A stretch of DNA of 64,000 nt from Allacma fusca (lineage: Eukaryota > Arthropoda > Collembola > Symphypleona > Sminthuridae), in the NCBI GenBank assembly GCA_947179485.1, contig OX359247.1, positions 3,749,060-3,813,059 on the forward strand, in the 5' to 3' direction. Made by a program: the position numbers and the translations under genes. Positions 1 through 12,340 of this stretch are shown here, one piece after another. Under the pieces are notes generated by a model. The model saw nothing but the letters and a program-made list of their open reading frames with translations. It did not search any database and was not told where the DNA came from. Within the stretch, counting starts at the first letter, position 1; every line of letters begins with the position of its first letter.

Positions 1-260
1 ACCTTTGTTGACATAGAAAGTATTCTTGCTACAAGATGTACTGTAGTTGTGCTTAGCTACAATGGGATTATCTCGTAAATCGGGATCGGGATTCGAGAAT
101 ATTTTGGGTGGGATTACCATCCTTGGGGTGACTAAAGTTGGACTACCGGAACGTGATTATCTTAAAGCACCCTGCAGCTGAATATATTTAACTTTCCTTT
201 TAAGCATTTCAAAAGCCCAAGAGCACTTATAATGAAAAAATTAATTACCAATATATGCAG
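1..260 (+). other. Intron or upstream sequence of the kleisin gene
   Basis: This stretch is AT-rich with no convincing open frame. It ends in a splice acceptor (atatatgcag at 251-260) before the first recognised kleisin exon. The exon opens with two bases of a split codon, so at least one coding exon must lie to the left, outside the window. Confidence 0.5.
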
Positions 261-2129
261 GTGGCTCTAGATCTTTAACCCCATCTGCGATTGAAGAGTT
301 TGATTTTACGTCTGCGTTGATGTTAAGCAAGAAAGAAGAACGTATGCGTAAGAAGATCAAGAAGTCCTTGAAGCATGTAGAAGCGCGACCTGAAGATGAG
401 ATTGAGGATGATGCCCTTATTCGATTACTGAACGACAGTCGAAGCAGTGCTCGTTTCAATGATGTGACCATGACGGAACTTGAACCCCTGTCGGTATGAA
501 TACTTATCGAGTTGTTTTTGTTATAAACTCTCACAAAATGGGTTTTACTCGTTACAATACATTAAACAGAATTTGAGGGATGCAGAGGAAGAGAACTTTG
601 GATTTGAAGACTTCCCTGATACACGGCAAAGTAATCCTATGCAAGTGAATGCTGTTCAGTCCGAAGAACAACCCAGTGATATTTTGCAGTACAATAATTC
701 TGAAACTATTATAGTTACTGAAGTTACCGAAGCCATGGAAGTTTCAGTTGATATTCCAGACGCTGGGGCTCAGATGAATCCCATACATTCAATTTCATTG
801 GTAATTAATGGCTACATGTGGTCACTTACTTGTTAAAGTAACTGAATCTATGGCAGGGCTACGCGACGGGTATATACTTATGATAATGATTTTTAGGCTG
901 AAAGAATACGGATAAGTCGATCTGTACCACCACGTGAGCCTCCACCAGAACCAGAGCGCCGTAGAAAGCGGCAACGTCGAAATCAGGGCCTAATTTTTGA
1001 CAGTGAAACGTGTATTGCTTCTCAGGAACTGATTCAGAGACGCAATCACGAGGAGGAAAATTCTCTCAACCTGGCGGATGAAGTGGTAAGGGTTCAAAGT
1101 GAATTTGATAATTATGTTGCCTTATCTTTTTTAGCTAGTTAAGCTTACTTATGATAAATACTTGAACTACATGGTTTATTTAAAATTTTTTAGGTTGCTG
1201 CAAGGGTTGTAATTCTCCCTGATACGCACATGCCTTATCACCAACAAAATGCTAAAACTGTGAAACAAATTACAAGTGTCCTTGGTCGCACTCTTGGCGT
1301 AACTCTTTCACGTTTCGTCTCAGGCATTCAAAATCAGATAACGCAAAGACCAGATCGTATACCAGAACACTTGCGAGAGGCCGAAATTCAAAATTTTGGA
1401 GGTTCTGTAATTAGAATTGAACCTTGTGAAGAATCTTCTGCTGCAATAGATATTGGAATTACTACTAGGTCTTCTGCTGCACCCAGAATTTCCGCAGCGT
1501 AAGTATGAATACATTTGTGATTACTTTCCAATAATACGTCACCTTAGATGTCTAATGACATCCTAACGAATTCCAACTGTCCTACTTACTTTCACCTTTC
1601 AAATAAATGATAGAGAAGAGGGTACTGTATCCAGTGATGTCCGTTTGGAGGAGCCTTCCAACGAACCACTAGCACCAATATCGTTAAATGACGGTTCAGC
1701 TGGTTTTGAAGTGCACCCAGAGGTTGATTACACTTACATGAATGTTCAAGACACTGTAATTGAAACTGAATTTTTGGCCGAGGAGATTGTAACACCCCAT
1801 CCTCAAAGAACTGTTGATATTATACGGCCATTGGACGTTGCTCCGGCTGTACCACTTGATCAAAGTCATGGTGACCATACTGAACATCGTACCAGGAAAA
1901 CTTTTTCTCAAATGTTTCCTCCAGAAGTGACGTCACGTCAAAAAGCTGCACACGAATTTTTTCGTCTTCTACGTAAGATTTAAATCTGCGGATTTGTTTA
2001 TCAATATGGCTGTTGTATTGAAATGTACAGCTGGTTTGTGGTCTTTTTTCAGGACTTCAAAAGGAGGTGAAAGTAAAGCTTCATCAGGATGTGTTTCTAG
2101 GTGAATTGACAATAGAGGTTCTGGAATAA
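261..2129 (+). CDS. RAD21/REC8-like kleisin (cohesin subunit), C-terminal part, six exons
   Basis: Kleisins close the SMC ring of cohesin and hold sister chromatids together in the nucleus. I join exons 261-493, 570-800, 897-1085, 1194-1498, 1614-1972 and 2053-2129; every junction is GT-AG and keeps frame, giving about 463 codons. The middle has an acidic stretch, a proline-rich stretch (PPREPPPEPE), then an Arg/Lys-rich run leading into GLIFDSETCIASQEL, resembling the 'R/K-rich, L(I/L)F-D-ET-I' segment of REC8/RAD21. The last two exons join into FFRLLRLQKEVKVKLHQDV and end VFLGELTIEVLE, matching the kleisin C-terminal winged helix ('F..LL.L....V.L.Q...G.I.I') that binds the SMC1 head. The N-terminal SMC3-binding domain is not in the window. 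RAD21 versus meiotic REC8 cannot be decided by eye; I lean to a REC8-like or divergent member. Low complexity makes a chance resemblance possible. Confidence 0.6.
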
Positions 2130-2905
2130 CTGTTGTTATGCAGTTCACGGGAGCTACATATTTCCTTACCGTTCAGATTTGTTGTGCAGTAAGCGTTTAG
2201 TTGTGATTCATCCTGCAGTTTTTTTTCTATGTGTATGTCTTCATTTTTGTAGTTTTATTTTTATGAGCAACTTATTGTTAGTGCTTAAAGATTGCTAGTA
2301 CACTTCGTGAGCATTGATGCTTATTTAGCCCTAATGTACTGTATTTCCTGTGTAATTAAATTATAAACTGGGTTGAAAGAACTTCTATTGACAGTACACA
2401 TTTTATAGTTTTCTCTTTTCGTTACTTTATCCATGCAGCTAGCGGTCGCTGTCTAGAAGGGGTTATGTGAAAAAACCCTTTTAAATGCCCTTTATACAAA
2501 TGCATAAATGTTCAATTTTGTAACACAAGAATAAGTAATTACATTAAACATTGCTTTTAAACCTTCAGTAATACCTTTACGTGACATTTTTTTAGCATTC
2601 CACATAATAAAAGCGTATACAGAAAACATAACTTTCTCAACAAAATTTTCACTTTGCAAATTATATTCGATGTTTGTATTACTCAATTTAAGAGCAATAA
2701 TGGAAAAAGAGTACTGACATGATTTATTTCTCTATCCATGCATACCATTTTTACAATAAATTGTGCAAATACAAATACAATACTTTGTTCCGTTGTATAC
2801 TGCGAATATAGATTGATTTTAGAGTCCCCTTGAGAATCCATTCTTACTCGGACCAGGTCTCCCAAGTCTTCATCAACAATCAATGCTGGTTCCAGCATGG
2901 CAAGT
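2130..2905. other. Kleisin 3' flank, no gene recognised
   Basis: AT-rich sequence follows the kleisin stop codon. An ATTAAA at 2355-2360 could serve as its polyadenylation signal. A minus-strand frame across 2683-2991 stays open for about 100 codons but runs into AT-rich, low-information sequence, so I do not call it a gene. Confidence 0.4.
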
Positions 2906-3089
2906 TCAGAAGGATAGTAAGCCATTCTGTTGTTGTAACTGGACCTGGGTCTTCTGTGATAATGACTGACTACTGTGCCCAAGACTGGCACCTACTAATC
3001 TACTACTAGGACTACCACTTCCTTGACCTCTCCCTTGTATCTCTGACTGGTCATCATAGTAGTAATGAATACGAATGAGGAGTGTGTCA
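2906..3089 (-). other. Candidate terminal exon (Ser/Gln-rich), no parent gene seen
   Basis: On the minus strand a frame of about 60 codons opens directly after a plausible acceptor (TTTAAGCAG, ending at 3090) and closes with TGA at 2906-2908. The product is rich in Ser, Gly and Gln (YYYDDQSEIQGRGQGSGS early; QVQLQQQNGLLSF at the end), typical of a disordered C-terminus. No start codon or upstream exon was found. A minus-strand parent gene would have to include actin copy 1 in an intron, or have small exons I missed. A second frame over 2683-2991 competes for the same DNA. Confidence 0.22.
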
Positions 3090-3356
3090 CTGCTTAAACA
3101 ATAAGATCAAATTCGGTTTGTAGACTAAAAATTTGAGAGCATTTTAATTTGGGTAACTTATTGAAGGCCTAGAGATACCCGAGAAGGAAGGTCACATACA
3201 GAAATGGGTCATGAGGACATACATACCAATCTATGTATTCCAAAATAAATCAAATACACGTACGAATTTCAATATCAGGCCATCTGTATTTATTTACAAA
3301 TGCATTGCTTTTAATTGCTGTTATGAAAATGAAATACTTCTTTTCCTGCATAAATA

Positions 3357-3362
3357 TTTATT
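3357..3362 (-). terminator. Polyadenylation signal of actin copy 1
   Basis: Minus-strand AATAAA lies about 57 bases past the actin stop codon at 3419, a normal distance for a 3' end. Confidence 0.5.
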
Positions 3363-3418
3363 TGAATTCAGCTAGACAGCTTCAGCTCTACGTTGGAAAA
3401 CACCGGAGGGCTAATAGC

Positions 3419-5455
<2,037 letters not shown>

Positions 5456-5540
5456 TTAGTTTTTTTTTAAAATAATTGACCAAAGATTTACTGAGAAGCG
5501 GACAGACCCGTACTTTCACACTGACGAGTAGTAGCACAAA

Positions 5541-5595
5541 GACGCTTCATGGAGACCCTGCCAGGCGTTATATTCCGAATCCAGCCAAGATAAGG
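5541..5595 (-). promoter_or_regulatory. Actin copy 1 core promoter / 5' UTR block
   Basis: Read on the minus strand, upstream of the ATG, there is a CTTATCTTGGCTGG block (GATA-type core), then an ATATAA-like TATA element near 5569-5574, then ATGAAGCGTC at 5550-5541. The same blocks occur in the same order upstream of actin copy 2, with the same 29-base spacing from TATA-like element to GAAGCGTC. The conservation argues for a real core promoter; the transcription start is inferred near 5541-5550. Confidence 0.5.
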
Positions 5596-7307
5596 GAGAT
5601 AAGATAATATTTGCAGCAGGACATTTATTTGGACCTGAAATAATTCAGGTTATGTCATGTTATACAGTATCTGCACATTCATCAATTATCCTCTCAACAT
5701 GGCAAGCGCCTGACATCATATCCTTATGTAGGGCATAACTTATAAATGGATATGGATGATACATTTCCCACTTGAAGCTTTCAACATTAATTAATTGACA
5801 GTTTTAGGTTTCATTACCATATATGGAGTTGAGGTCGGTTGCATGACGCATCCATTGTAGGAAAAACGTAACCACCGATAGTGGACCGAATTACGGATGC
5901 AAATATTGCTGCATTGGATAAAATTGTCTGCAATCATGGCCGTTTTAAATTCAGGCATATGTTGTAATAATTACGACAGTGGCACAAAAATCATTTATTC
6001 TCCGGAAATCTTTATCTGTTCAAGTACGTGTGATCCTTGTATAAATGAATAAGTATTGTTCTCGGGATTGTTGTGCATGCTGCTGTAAGTCGGCCTTTGC
6101 TGGACTAAAGGAGGTGTTGCAATTTATATCTACAATTTCATACATTCTTCATTTACTAGCAGGGAGTCGTATTTAGAATTGAAGGACTCAGTCACCTTGT
6201 CTCAGTAAATGTAAAATTATTAATATCTGGGTTGATTACGAACGAACAATCCCATAGACAAGCTAGAAGTAAATATCAACTAGTTAAGTTCTCAAATTAA
6301 ACAATAATATTTCTAATGTGCCTTTTTTACATGTATAGCTTGTATACACTCTAATTTAAAACTAAAATATGTATATTAGAAAAAGTATTCTTCGGCTCTA
6401 CCGTGAGCTCAACTCTAGCTTTAATATATGGAGATGATGAGAATAATAATTCTAGAGATTATTTTCAACATCTAAAATTCAATCTGATGGTATTTTAGGG
6501 AAATAATTGGGCCAATTGGTGCTGGACGCACCACAAACATACATATAAATGCATTTATTTGAAAGCACAATTATCAGTAACAATGTAAGCTACCATTGTA
6601 TTCAAGCCTTGTCTTATGATAAAACTAAACTCATGATCACGAAAAAATACTGTGTGAGGATGATGCTCGATTCGAGAAGTGCCATGAGTTGGAAGTCATA
6701 TTACTGATAAACTGATAACTCATATGAATTGTGAAGAGAAGTGTTTTTTAAAAAGAGATTGACACAGCAAGCTATGGTCAAGCATTCCTGTGATAACAAA
6801 ATTCAAGCATTCTTTGTTGGGCTTCAATTCATTTAGTACTAGAAGAATTAACTGATAGTGAAATCCATCCCAAAACCTCGTCCATGATTGACTTTAATAA
6901 ATATGAGACCCGAGGTTTTCATATACATTGTCCTAGTATTAAAATTAAATTTTATCAGATGGGTCGAGGTTTCCCCACTATACTTTTGCAAGATATCACC
7001 TTTGTAAATGACAAAAATACGGAGAAGTAACTACTAGTCATATTTTGATGTCGGTTTAAAATTCGTAAATACATTAATAATCTACTTCTAAGAAATTCTT
7101 ACTCATTGTTGATGTTTCATTCATTCAATCATTGAGTACAGCCAACACAGCCAAAGACTTTTCTAAACAATATACATAGTACTGTAGGTACAGCATTTAT
7201 AATTATTTGATGTGTAACTCAACATATGTATGGAAATGATGCATAATGTTTAAATTGAAAACTTTAGCAAACTTACAAAAAATAATTTATTTGACCATGG
7301 TGAATAG
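5596..7307. other. AT-rich intergenic DNA
   Basis: I see no open frame with coding character, no RNA gene and no clear transposon ends. The sequence is ordinary AT-rich spacer upstream of actin copy 1. Confidence 0.4.
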
Positions 7308-7629
7308 TAGGCATGTTCATATCGTTCGTTTATAAAATATCGTTCGTATCGTTATCGTTGCGCCAAAAATATACGATATAGTTTTTGAGGTAAGATATTA
7401 ACGATAAATGTTGATGTTGATTCAATTAAATGTAATTATACATGTATAAAAAATTAATTACAATTCAATGAAGCTTATTACATTTTAAAAATTGAAAACC
7501 AAAGCTCAATTTAGCAGATTTCACTAATCTGAGTACACATTGAAGAACTAATTCGTTTAGACACTTTGGAAATATGGACTATACAAGGCGTACAAGTTAA
7601 CTCAAAACGCGGATAGCTCTACTGCATAG

Positions 7630-8514
7630 TAGAGCATCTCGGGAGGTTAAAATTTGGGGGTAAACCCGTAAAAAGCCCGGCCCGCACGGGATACGGGTAA
7701 AAATTATTACACTTGAAGGGTTGCGGTCATTTTATCACGATTAAAAAAGGCAGTGAAAGCCCGTGAAAAATTCCATGATTTTAGCATGCAGGAACAGCGG
7801 TTATTGTTCGACCTTTAAAACAAAGTAGACTTGATGTGGGGACATCTAGCAATTATTGTTTTATTGCATGTCTGCATTTATTTAGTGATAGTGTCATTTC
7901 GCTTTTTATTGCTGGGGAAAATTCTATTTAGTCTAAAAATGAATCCTGCTAGCAATTCACGTATTGGTAATGAGAATCCAGAAGTTAACATTGCAGTAAA
8001 ATTAGGAAAATCACCCGAAGTGCTTACCAAAAACGAAATTAATTTCACAGGAAGTAGTAGGAATATCGCAAGTTTGGAAAACATTTAAACAGACCCTGGT
8101 TGGCCAGGTTGCCGTAAATTATGTGAAGTGCAATGAGTGCAGGAATATTTTTAGTAGCCAATCAGGCCAAGGAAGGGTATCAACTCTGGCCAGACATAAT
8201 CCTAAGAATTTTGCATTGGAAGCAACCCTAAAAAAAATTTCATTAAAAAAAAGGCGAAATATAATAATATATATAATTATATATATAGAATAAGATTGTG
8301 ATAGAGCAAAATTGATAGAGCAATTTATTCTGGGTCCAGCTAAGAATTTACAATCTAAACTAGTATTTACGGGCGGGCTACGGGCTTTTTTAAATTTTGC
8401 GGACCGGGCTGAACTTTGTCGTTGAACTTCAATTTCGGGTCGGGCGTTTACAGGTAAAACTTTACGGGCAACGGGTGGCCACGGTCCTAAAAAATCCCAC
8501 TGGGAGATGCTCTA
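7630..8514 (+). mobile_element. hAT-like element A, nested, with broken BED-finger remnant
   Basis: The ends are TAGAGCATCTCGGGAGG on the left and, inverted, TAGAGCATCTCCCAGTGGG on the right. They are flanked by ctgcatag and ctgcactg, a decayed 8-bp duplication typical of hAT elements. The arms are GC-rich and built of CCCGTA/GCCCG words, unlike the AT-rich surroundings. The interior carries the start of a transposase-like protein (7939-8088) and, in another frame, a BED-type zinc finger (8072-8200). It is inserted inside the 7308-8760 element, so it is the younger insertion. It encodes no complete transposase and is non-autonomous. Confidence 0.7.
7939..8230 (+). pseudogene. hAT transposase N-terminus with BED zinc finger, frameshifted
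   Basis: The frame from the ATG at 7939 reads MNPASNSRIGNENPEVNIAV and ends at 8088. A second frame from 8072 reads VWKTFKQ, then KCNEC (cysteine codons at 8129 and 8138), then STLARH (histidine codon at 8195). This 'VW..F...C..C...L..H' order is the BED finger that binds transposon ends in hAT transposases; the final Cys/His ligand is not evident. The two frames overlap, so a frameshift separates the leader from the finger. The related element at 9329-10137 encodes the same leader (MNPASSSSI...NPEVNI) on the minus strand, which supports this being once-real protein sequence. Confidence 0.6.
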
Positions 8515-8760
8515 CTGCACTGAAAAGTCCTAACTGCTTTCCTATTACCAGTAACAAAGGCATGCATGAGTTTCTGCATCCTCCAGCGTTTTGGTGACCA
8601 CAGAACTGGGTAGTTTGTGCGCCCACCGAGAGAGCGAACTATATTGTAATATTACAATAAATCGTTTGGACAGAACGATTATTGTCGTCCAAGATCGTTC
8701 CTCAAAAATGGACGATATTAACGAGAATATCGTATCGTCTTATCGTAATGAACATGCCTA

Positions 8761-9320
8761 GTATGTAGACCATTTTGTTTCTAATCGAAATTGTACTTAG
8801 ACCATTTTGCCACTTCACCGACGTGCATTCCCGCATCAGCCCACATATGTACATAGAAGGGGTAATGATAAAGCATGCATTCAATTCTATTGGATAAAAT
8901 AAAGCAATCCCTCGTTCAAACCGTCATGGTTCAACCTCAAAACAAATGATTTCATTAGACCAATGGCCAAAATTCTAACCGAGTATTTTTGGAAAACAGG
9001 AAATCTAGATCTGAGACCTGCCCCCTCGGGACAAATTGTCCTGTCAAGTTAAAAAAAATAATGAAAAAATCACGGAAGTGAGACCGGTTAACAAGTGACA
9101 GATGGAGCGAATCGAGATATAAAGGAAATGTGTTAGTCGGATTAGTTGCATAGCATGATTAATGACGCGATCTTAGTTTTGTTACATTTTGTATCAGTAC
9201 GAGAATATTTGATATATGTATTCCGCTGGTGTGGTTTTGACGTCCGTATCGAAATACGTATACTGTACTTGTGTGTTGAGTTGTGAGTGCGCAAAAGTGA
9301 TAGAATATAAATTATAACCA
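8761..9320. other. Spacer between transposons
   Basis: AT-rich sequence with no recognised gene, RNA or element ends. Confidence 0.4.
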
Positions 9321-9328
9321 ATGGGTAT

Positions 9329-10137
9329 TAGAGCATCACCCCGTGAGATATTTTAGGCCCGTGCCCGCCCGTGGCTCGTAACGTTTTACCCGTACCCGCC
9401 CGGCCCGAAATTAATGTTTATGGAAAAAGGCCGGCCCGGCCCGCAAAAATAAAAAAAGCCCGTAGCCCGCCCGCAAATACCATACATCTTAAGTTTAAAA
9501 TATTGGTGTTCTTGACTGTTACATACAGTCGTTAAACTACCTTGTTTATTAAGAAGGCAATACAAAAGCTTATGCTGCTATTTCGGTTTTGGTAAGCACT
9601 TCTGGTGGCGTTCTTGAATTTATTACAATGTTAACTTCTGGATTCTTATTACAAATACTCGAACTACTAGCAGGGTTCATCTTCTAGACTAAATGAAATT
9701 TTCCACAGTAATGAAGAGCGAAATGAAACTTACTAAATAACAAAGGCAGGTATGCAAGAAAAGTTTTCTTGCATACCTGCCTTTGTTATTTAGTAACAGT
9801 TGTACAGACGGGCACGGGCCTAAAATATCCCACGGGGTGATGCTCTAGTCGTACACCAAGCCTTAGTTTGTTTGAAAACTAAAATTGCAAACGTCTGAAA
9901 TTCGTTCAAGTCATTCAAGTCTATGTACATTCACAACCGCTGCTCCTGCATTCACAACTAATGGAATTTCTCACGGGCTTTTACGGGCTTTCACGGTATT
10001 TTTTAACCGCGATGAAAAGACCGTACCCACCCGTAACCCGTCAAACGTAATAATTTTTACCCGTACCCGCTCGAAGCCCATGCGGGCCGGGCTTTTTGCG
10101 GGCTTACCCGTAAATTTTAACCGCCCGAGATGCTCTA
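9329..10137 (-). mobile_element. hAT-like element B, perfect 8-bp duplication, internally rearranged
   Basis: The outer ends TAGAGCATCACCCCG (9329) and, inverted, TAGAGCATCTCGGGCGG (10137) are flanked on both sides by atgggtat (9321-9328 and 10138-10145), a perfect 8-bp target duplication. The arms match element A in reverse orientation. The minus strand carries the same MNPAS... leader peptide as element A. A third terminus, CACGGGGTGATGCTCTA ending at 9846, lies inside, and a 67-bp perfect palindrome sits at 9730-9796. The copy is therefore rearranged: one terminal arm is duplicated in opposite orientation. No intact transposase remains. Confidence 0.75.
9730..9796. repeat. 67-bp perfect palindrome (33-bp arms, 1-base centre)
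   Basis: The arm 9730-9762 (starts ttactaaataac, ends gcaagaaaa) is followed by one base, g, at 9763 and then by its exact reverse complement at 9764-9796. With no spacer and no mismatch this is a hairpin-type junction inside hAT-like element B, next to an inverted extra terminus. It looks like a fold-back joint from aborted transposition or break repair rather than a selected regulatory site. Confidence 0.95.
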
Positions 10138-10165
10138 ATGGGTATTTAACTTGATTGTATACTAT

Positions 10166-10350
10166 GTACACCAAGTTTAACCGAATTCGGAAGAAAATTG
10201 CTTAAAACTCGAGTAACTCCAAACCGGGATGACCGATTCGACTTAACTGATATATTGTACAACTGGAGAGTATGTGTACCAGTTTTTAGCAAAATCGGAA
10301 GGAAATTGCATAAAACCCGGGTAACTCCGAAACGGGTTGACTGATTCGGA
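10166..10350. repeat. Diverged tandem pair of ~105-bp units
   Basis: Two units share cggaag.aaattgc.taaaac.cg.gtaactcc.aa (interrupted matches) followed by ccg.ttgac.gattcg. The first runs from about 10166 and the second from about 10275. Minus-strand translation shows the doubled word RFGVTRVL, a by-product of the DNA repeat and not evidence of a gene. Confidence 0.6.
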
Positions 10351-10489
10351 CCCATTTATTTTTATGGCACAACTTTAGGTTACGGCGGGTCAAATGATAC
10401 TTCACACCATAGTCGTCACCATAGGTGGCTTCAGTGTCAAGATATGGGTGGGACAATTTGTATACAGCTAAGGGATAGTGTATTCAGAC

Positions 10490-11542
10490 TAGACATGTTC
10501 ATACCGTTCTTGTTTAAAATACCGTAATTATCGTTACCGTAAAGTGGAAAAACGCCGATAATATTTTTAAGGTACGGTATCGTAAATTAATCCGATTATG
10601 GGAAAAACATGAATATAAGTCGATTTTTATGGTATGTGTGTAAAGATATGAAGTAAAAAATCCAACATAATTATTCAACCATCAGTTTAGCATCTTTTAT
10701 GGCAATTAATGGGAGAGTATTAAATGTGCAGAAATTCCATATATAATAAGCTAATTTGAAAAAAAACTAATTTGCTTTTTTCATTCGTATGAAAGATATG
10801 AACATCTTAAAATACAGAAAACGATGCCGAATAAAATTCTTCGGTCTATCTATCTTCTAGTAATTTTTCCTAAACTAAATATTTACCGAATTCGGTCGGA
10901 ATTATATTAATTTAGGAAGTGACCTCCCATCTCTTTCACATAACAGCAAAGTGCCATCAAGCCGTCAGACTGTTTCAAGAAATGACTTCAAACACTTGAA
11001 TTACTAGACACACGACTTGGTTTAGATTCTGAATAATCAGTTCGATTAAAAGTTTTATTTATATTTGCACTACACACAGTCTTTATTGTCGAACGAATTC
11101 CTTTCATTTGACTTTTTTAATGAAAATTCGAGTATGTGAATTCATAGATGGGAATTGTAAGACACAATTGTTGCCATAGAGGCTGTTCTGGCATGAGTAA
11201 GACAGTGATCAAATGAACAGAACCAGCAACGACGTGTCAGTTCATGTACGTACGTTCGTACACTTAATAAAATGTAGAATGTAATCATTCTACCGTAGGC
11301 ATATTTTCATCAACAAAGATATCCAGAGATTTGGCTTAGGATTTAATATTGTTGCTTGAGCTTTGGACATGGTTTGTAGAGGGCAACACCACAATTTTAT
11401 GAGCCTTCCACTAGACAGACGATATCGTATATAGTTACGATATCGCTTCAAAAAACCGAGAATTATCGTAGCTAAACCGTACCTCAATTTTTTACGGTAA
11501 TTACGGTATTACCGTACTACAATACCGTAGTTGACATGTCTA
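10490..11542. mobile_element. DNA transposon relic with TAGACATGTTCA inverted ends
   Basis: The left end is TAGACATGTTCATACCG; the right end, inverted, is TAGACATGTCAACTACGG. Both arms carry repeated ACCGTAA/TTACGGTA words. The element is related to 7308-8760 (shared TAG(A/G)CATGTTCATA(C/T)CGTTC start), but its arms use ACCGT where the other uses ATCGT. Flanking octamers do not match cleanly, so the target duplication is decayed or the end is off by a base. The interior is AT-rich and without coding frame. Confidence 0.55.
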
Positions 11543-12340
11543 GTATACATATTCTTCGGGCTTACAATCAGTTGGGAGTGTTAGAAAATATTAACTTATT
11601 TAGGGCGTATTTAGCATGATCTTGAATTGAAAATAAATTATGATTAAAACAAATTCATAAACTTTGAGTGTTGCATATATGTGTTTGATGCTGACAACTG
11701 CATTCGAGAAGTGTCTTTTGGAACATTTTTAAAGGGTCTTATTATAATTTATTCATTATTACTAGAGATGTACATATGTAATTATGTATATTAGAAATAT
11801 GTATATAAAAATATTCTAGATGCCACTCCCTGTGTTTAGCTAAATTTATATTGGAACGTTATGCAAGATGTAAAAATATGAAGATTCTTGGTGATACTAT
11901 TTTATTTGCTATACCGTCTCAACTTTTTATTGCAGGCACATATTGTCAAAGATGCACGAAAATAATTATATAATAATAATTATTGATGAAGTTTGGCGTA
12001 CTTCCTTAATTGCTTCTTGCTGGTATGAATTCGGAAAACAGATGTATTCTTTCGAGGACTGGAGACTGGAGACCTGGAGAGAAAAACTTAAAGAAAGCTC
12101 AACTCCAGAAAATTATTTTATTTGCCTCTCAAATTAAAAATTTAATTTTAGTTACTAAAAATTAAGAAACTATATGTACATTCTGTTAATACTTACAATT
12201 AGCTGAGATACAGTGTCTTTTAAAGAATTTATGTTTCGTTGTCATGTTTTCTTTCTGTAATGACTACACGTTGCAATCTACATCCTAATTCTTAACAGTA
12301 AGGAATCATAACTAAAGCCCTTATAAATGAAAATGAATTT
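11543..12340. other. AT-rich spacer downstream of the ionotropic receptor
   Basis: I see no gene. A minus-strand ATTAAA at 12141-12146, about 200 bases past the receptor's stop codon, could be its polyadenylation signal. Confidence 0.35.

Larger units (their letters stand above)
7308..8760. mobile_element. DNA transposon relic with TAGGCATGTTCAT inverted ends
   Basis: The left end begins TAGGCATGTTCATATCG and the right end finishes CGTAATGAACATGCCTA, an inverted pair. Both subterminal regions are dense in ATCGT/ACGAT words (ATCGTTCG, TATCGTTATCG), a common arrangement for transposase-binding repeats. The flanking octamers gtgaatag and gtatgtag agree at 5 of 8 positions, so an old 8-bp target duplication is possible but unproven. 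The centre is filled by a separate hAT-type element (7630-8514), so this copy is the older host. No transposase frame survives. The element at 10490-11542 belongs to the same family. Confidence 0.55.

Noticed and set aside
241-534. Minus-strand frame of 97 codons
   Set aside because: It is the complement of the kleisin exon at 261-493 and has no start or splice support.
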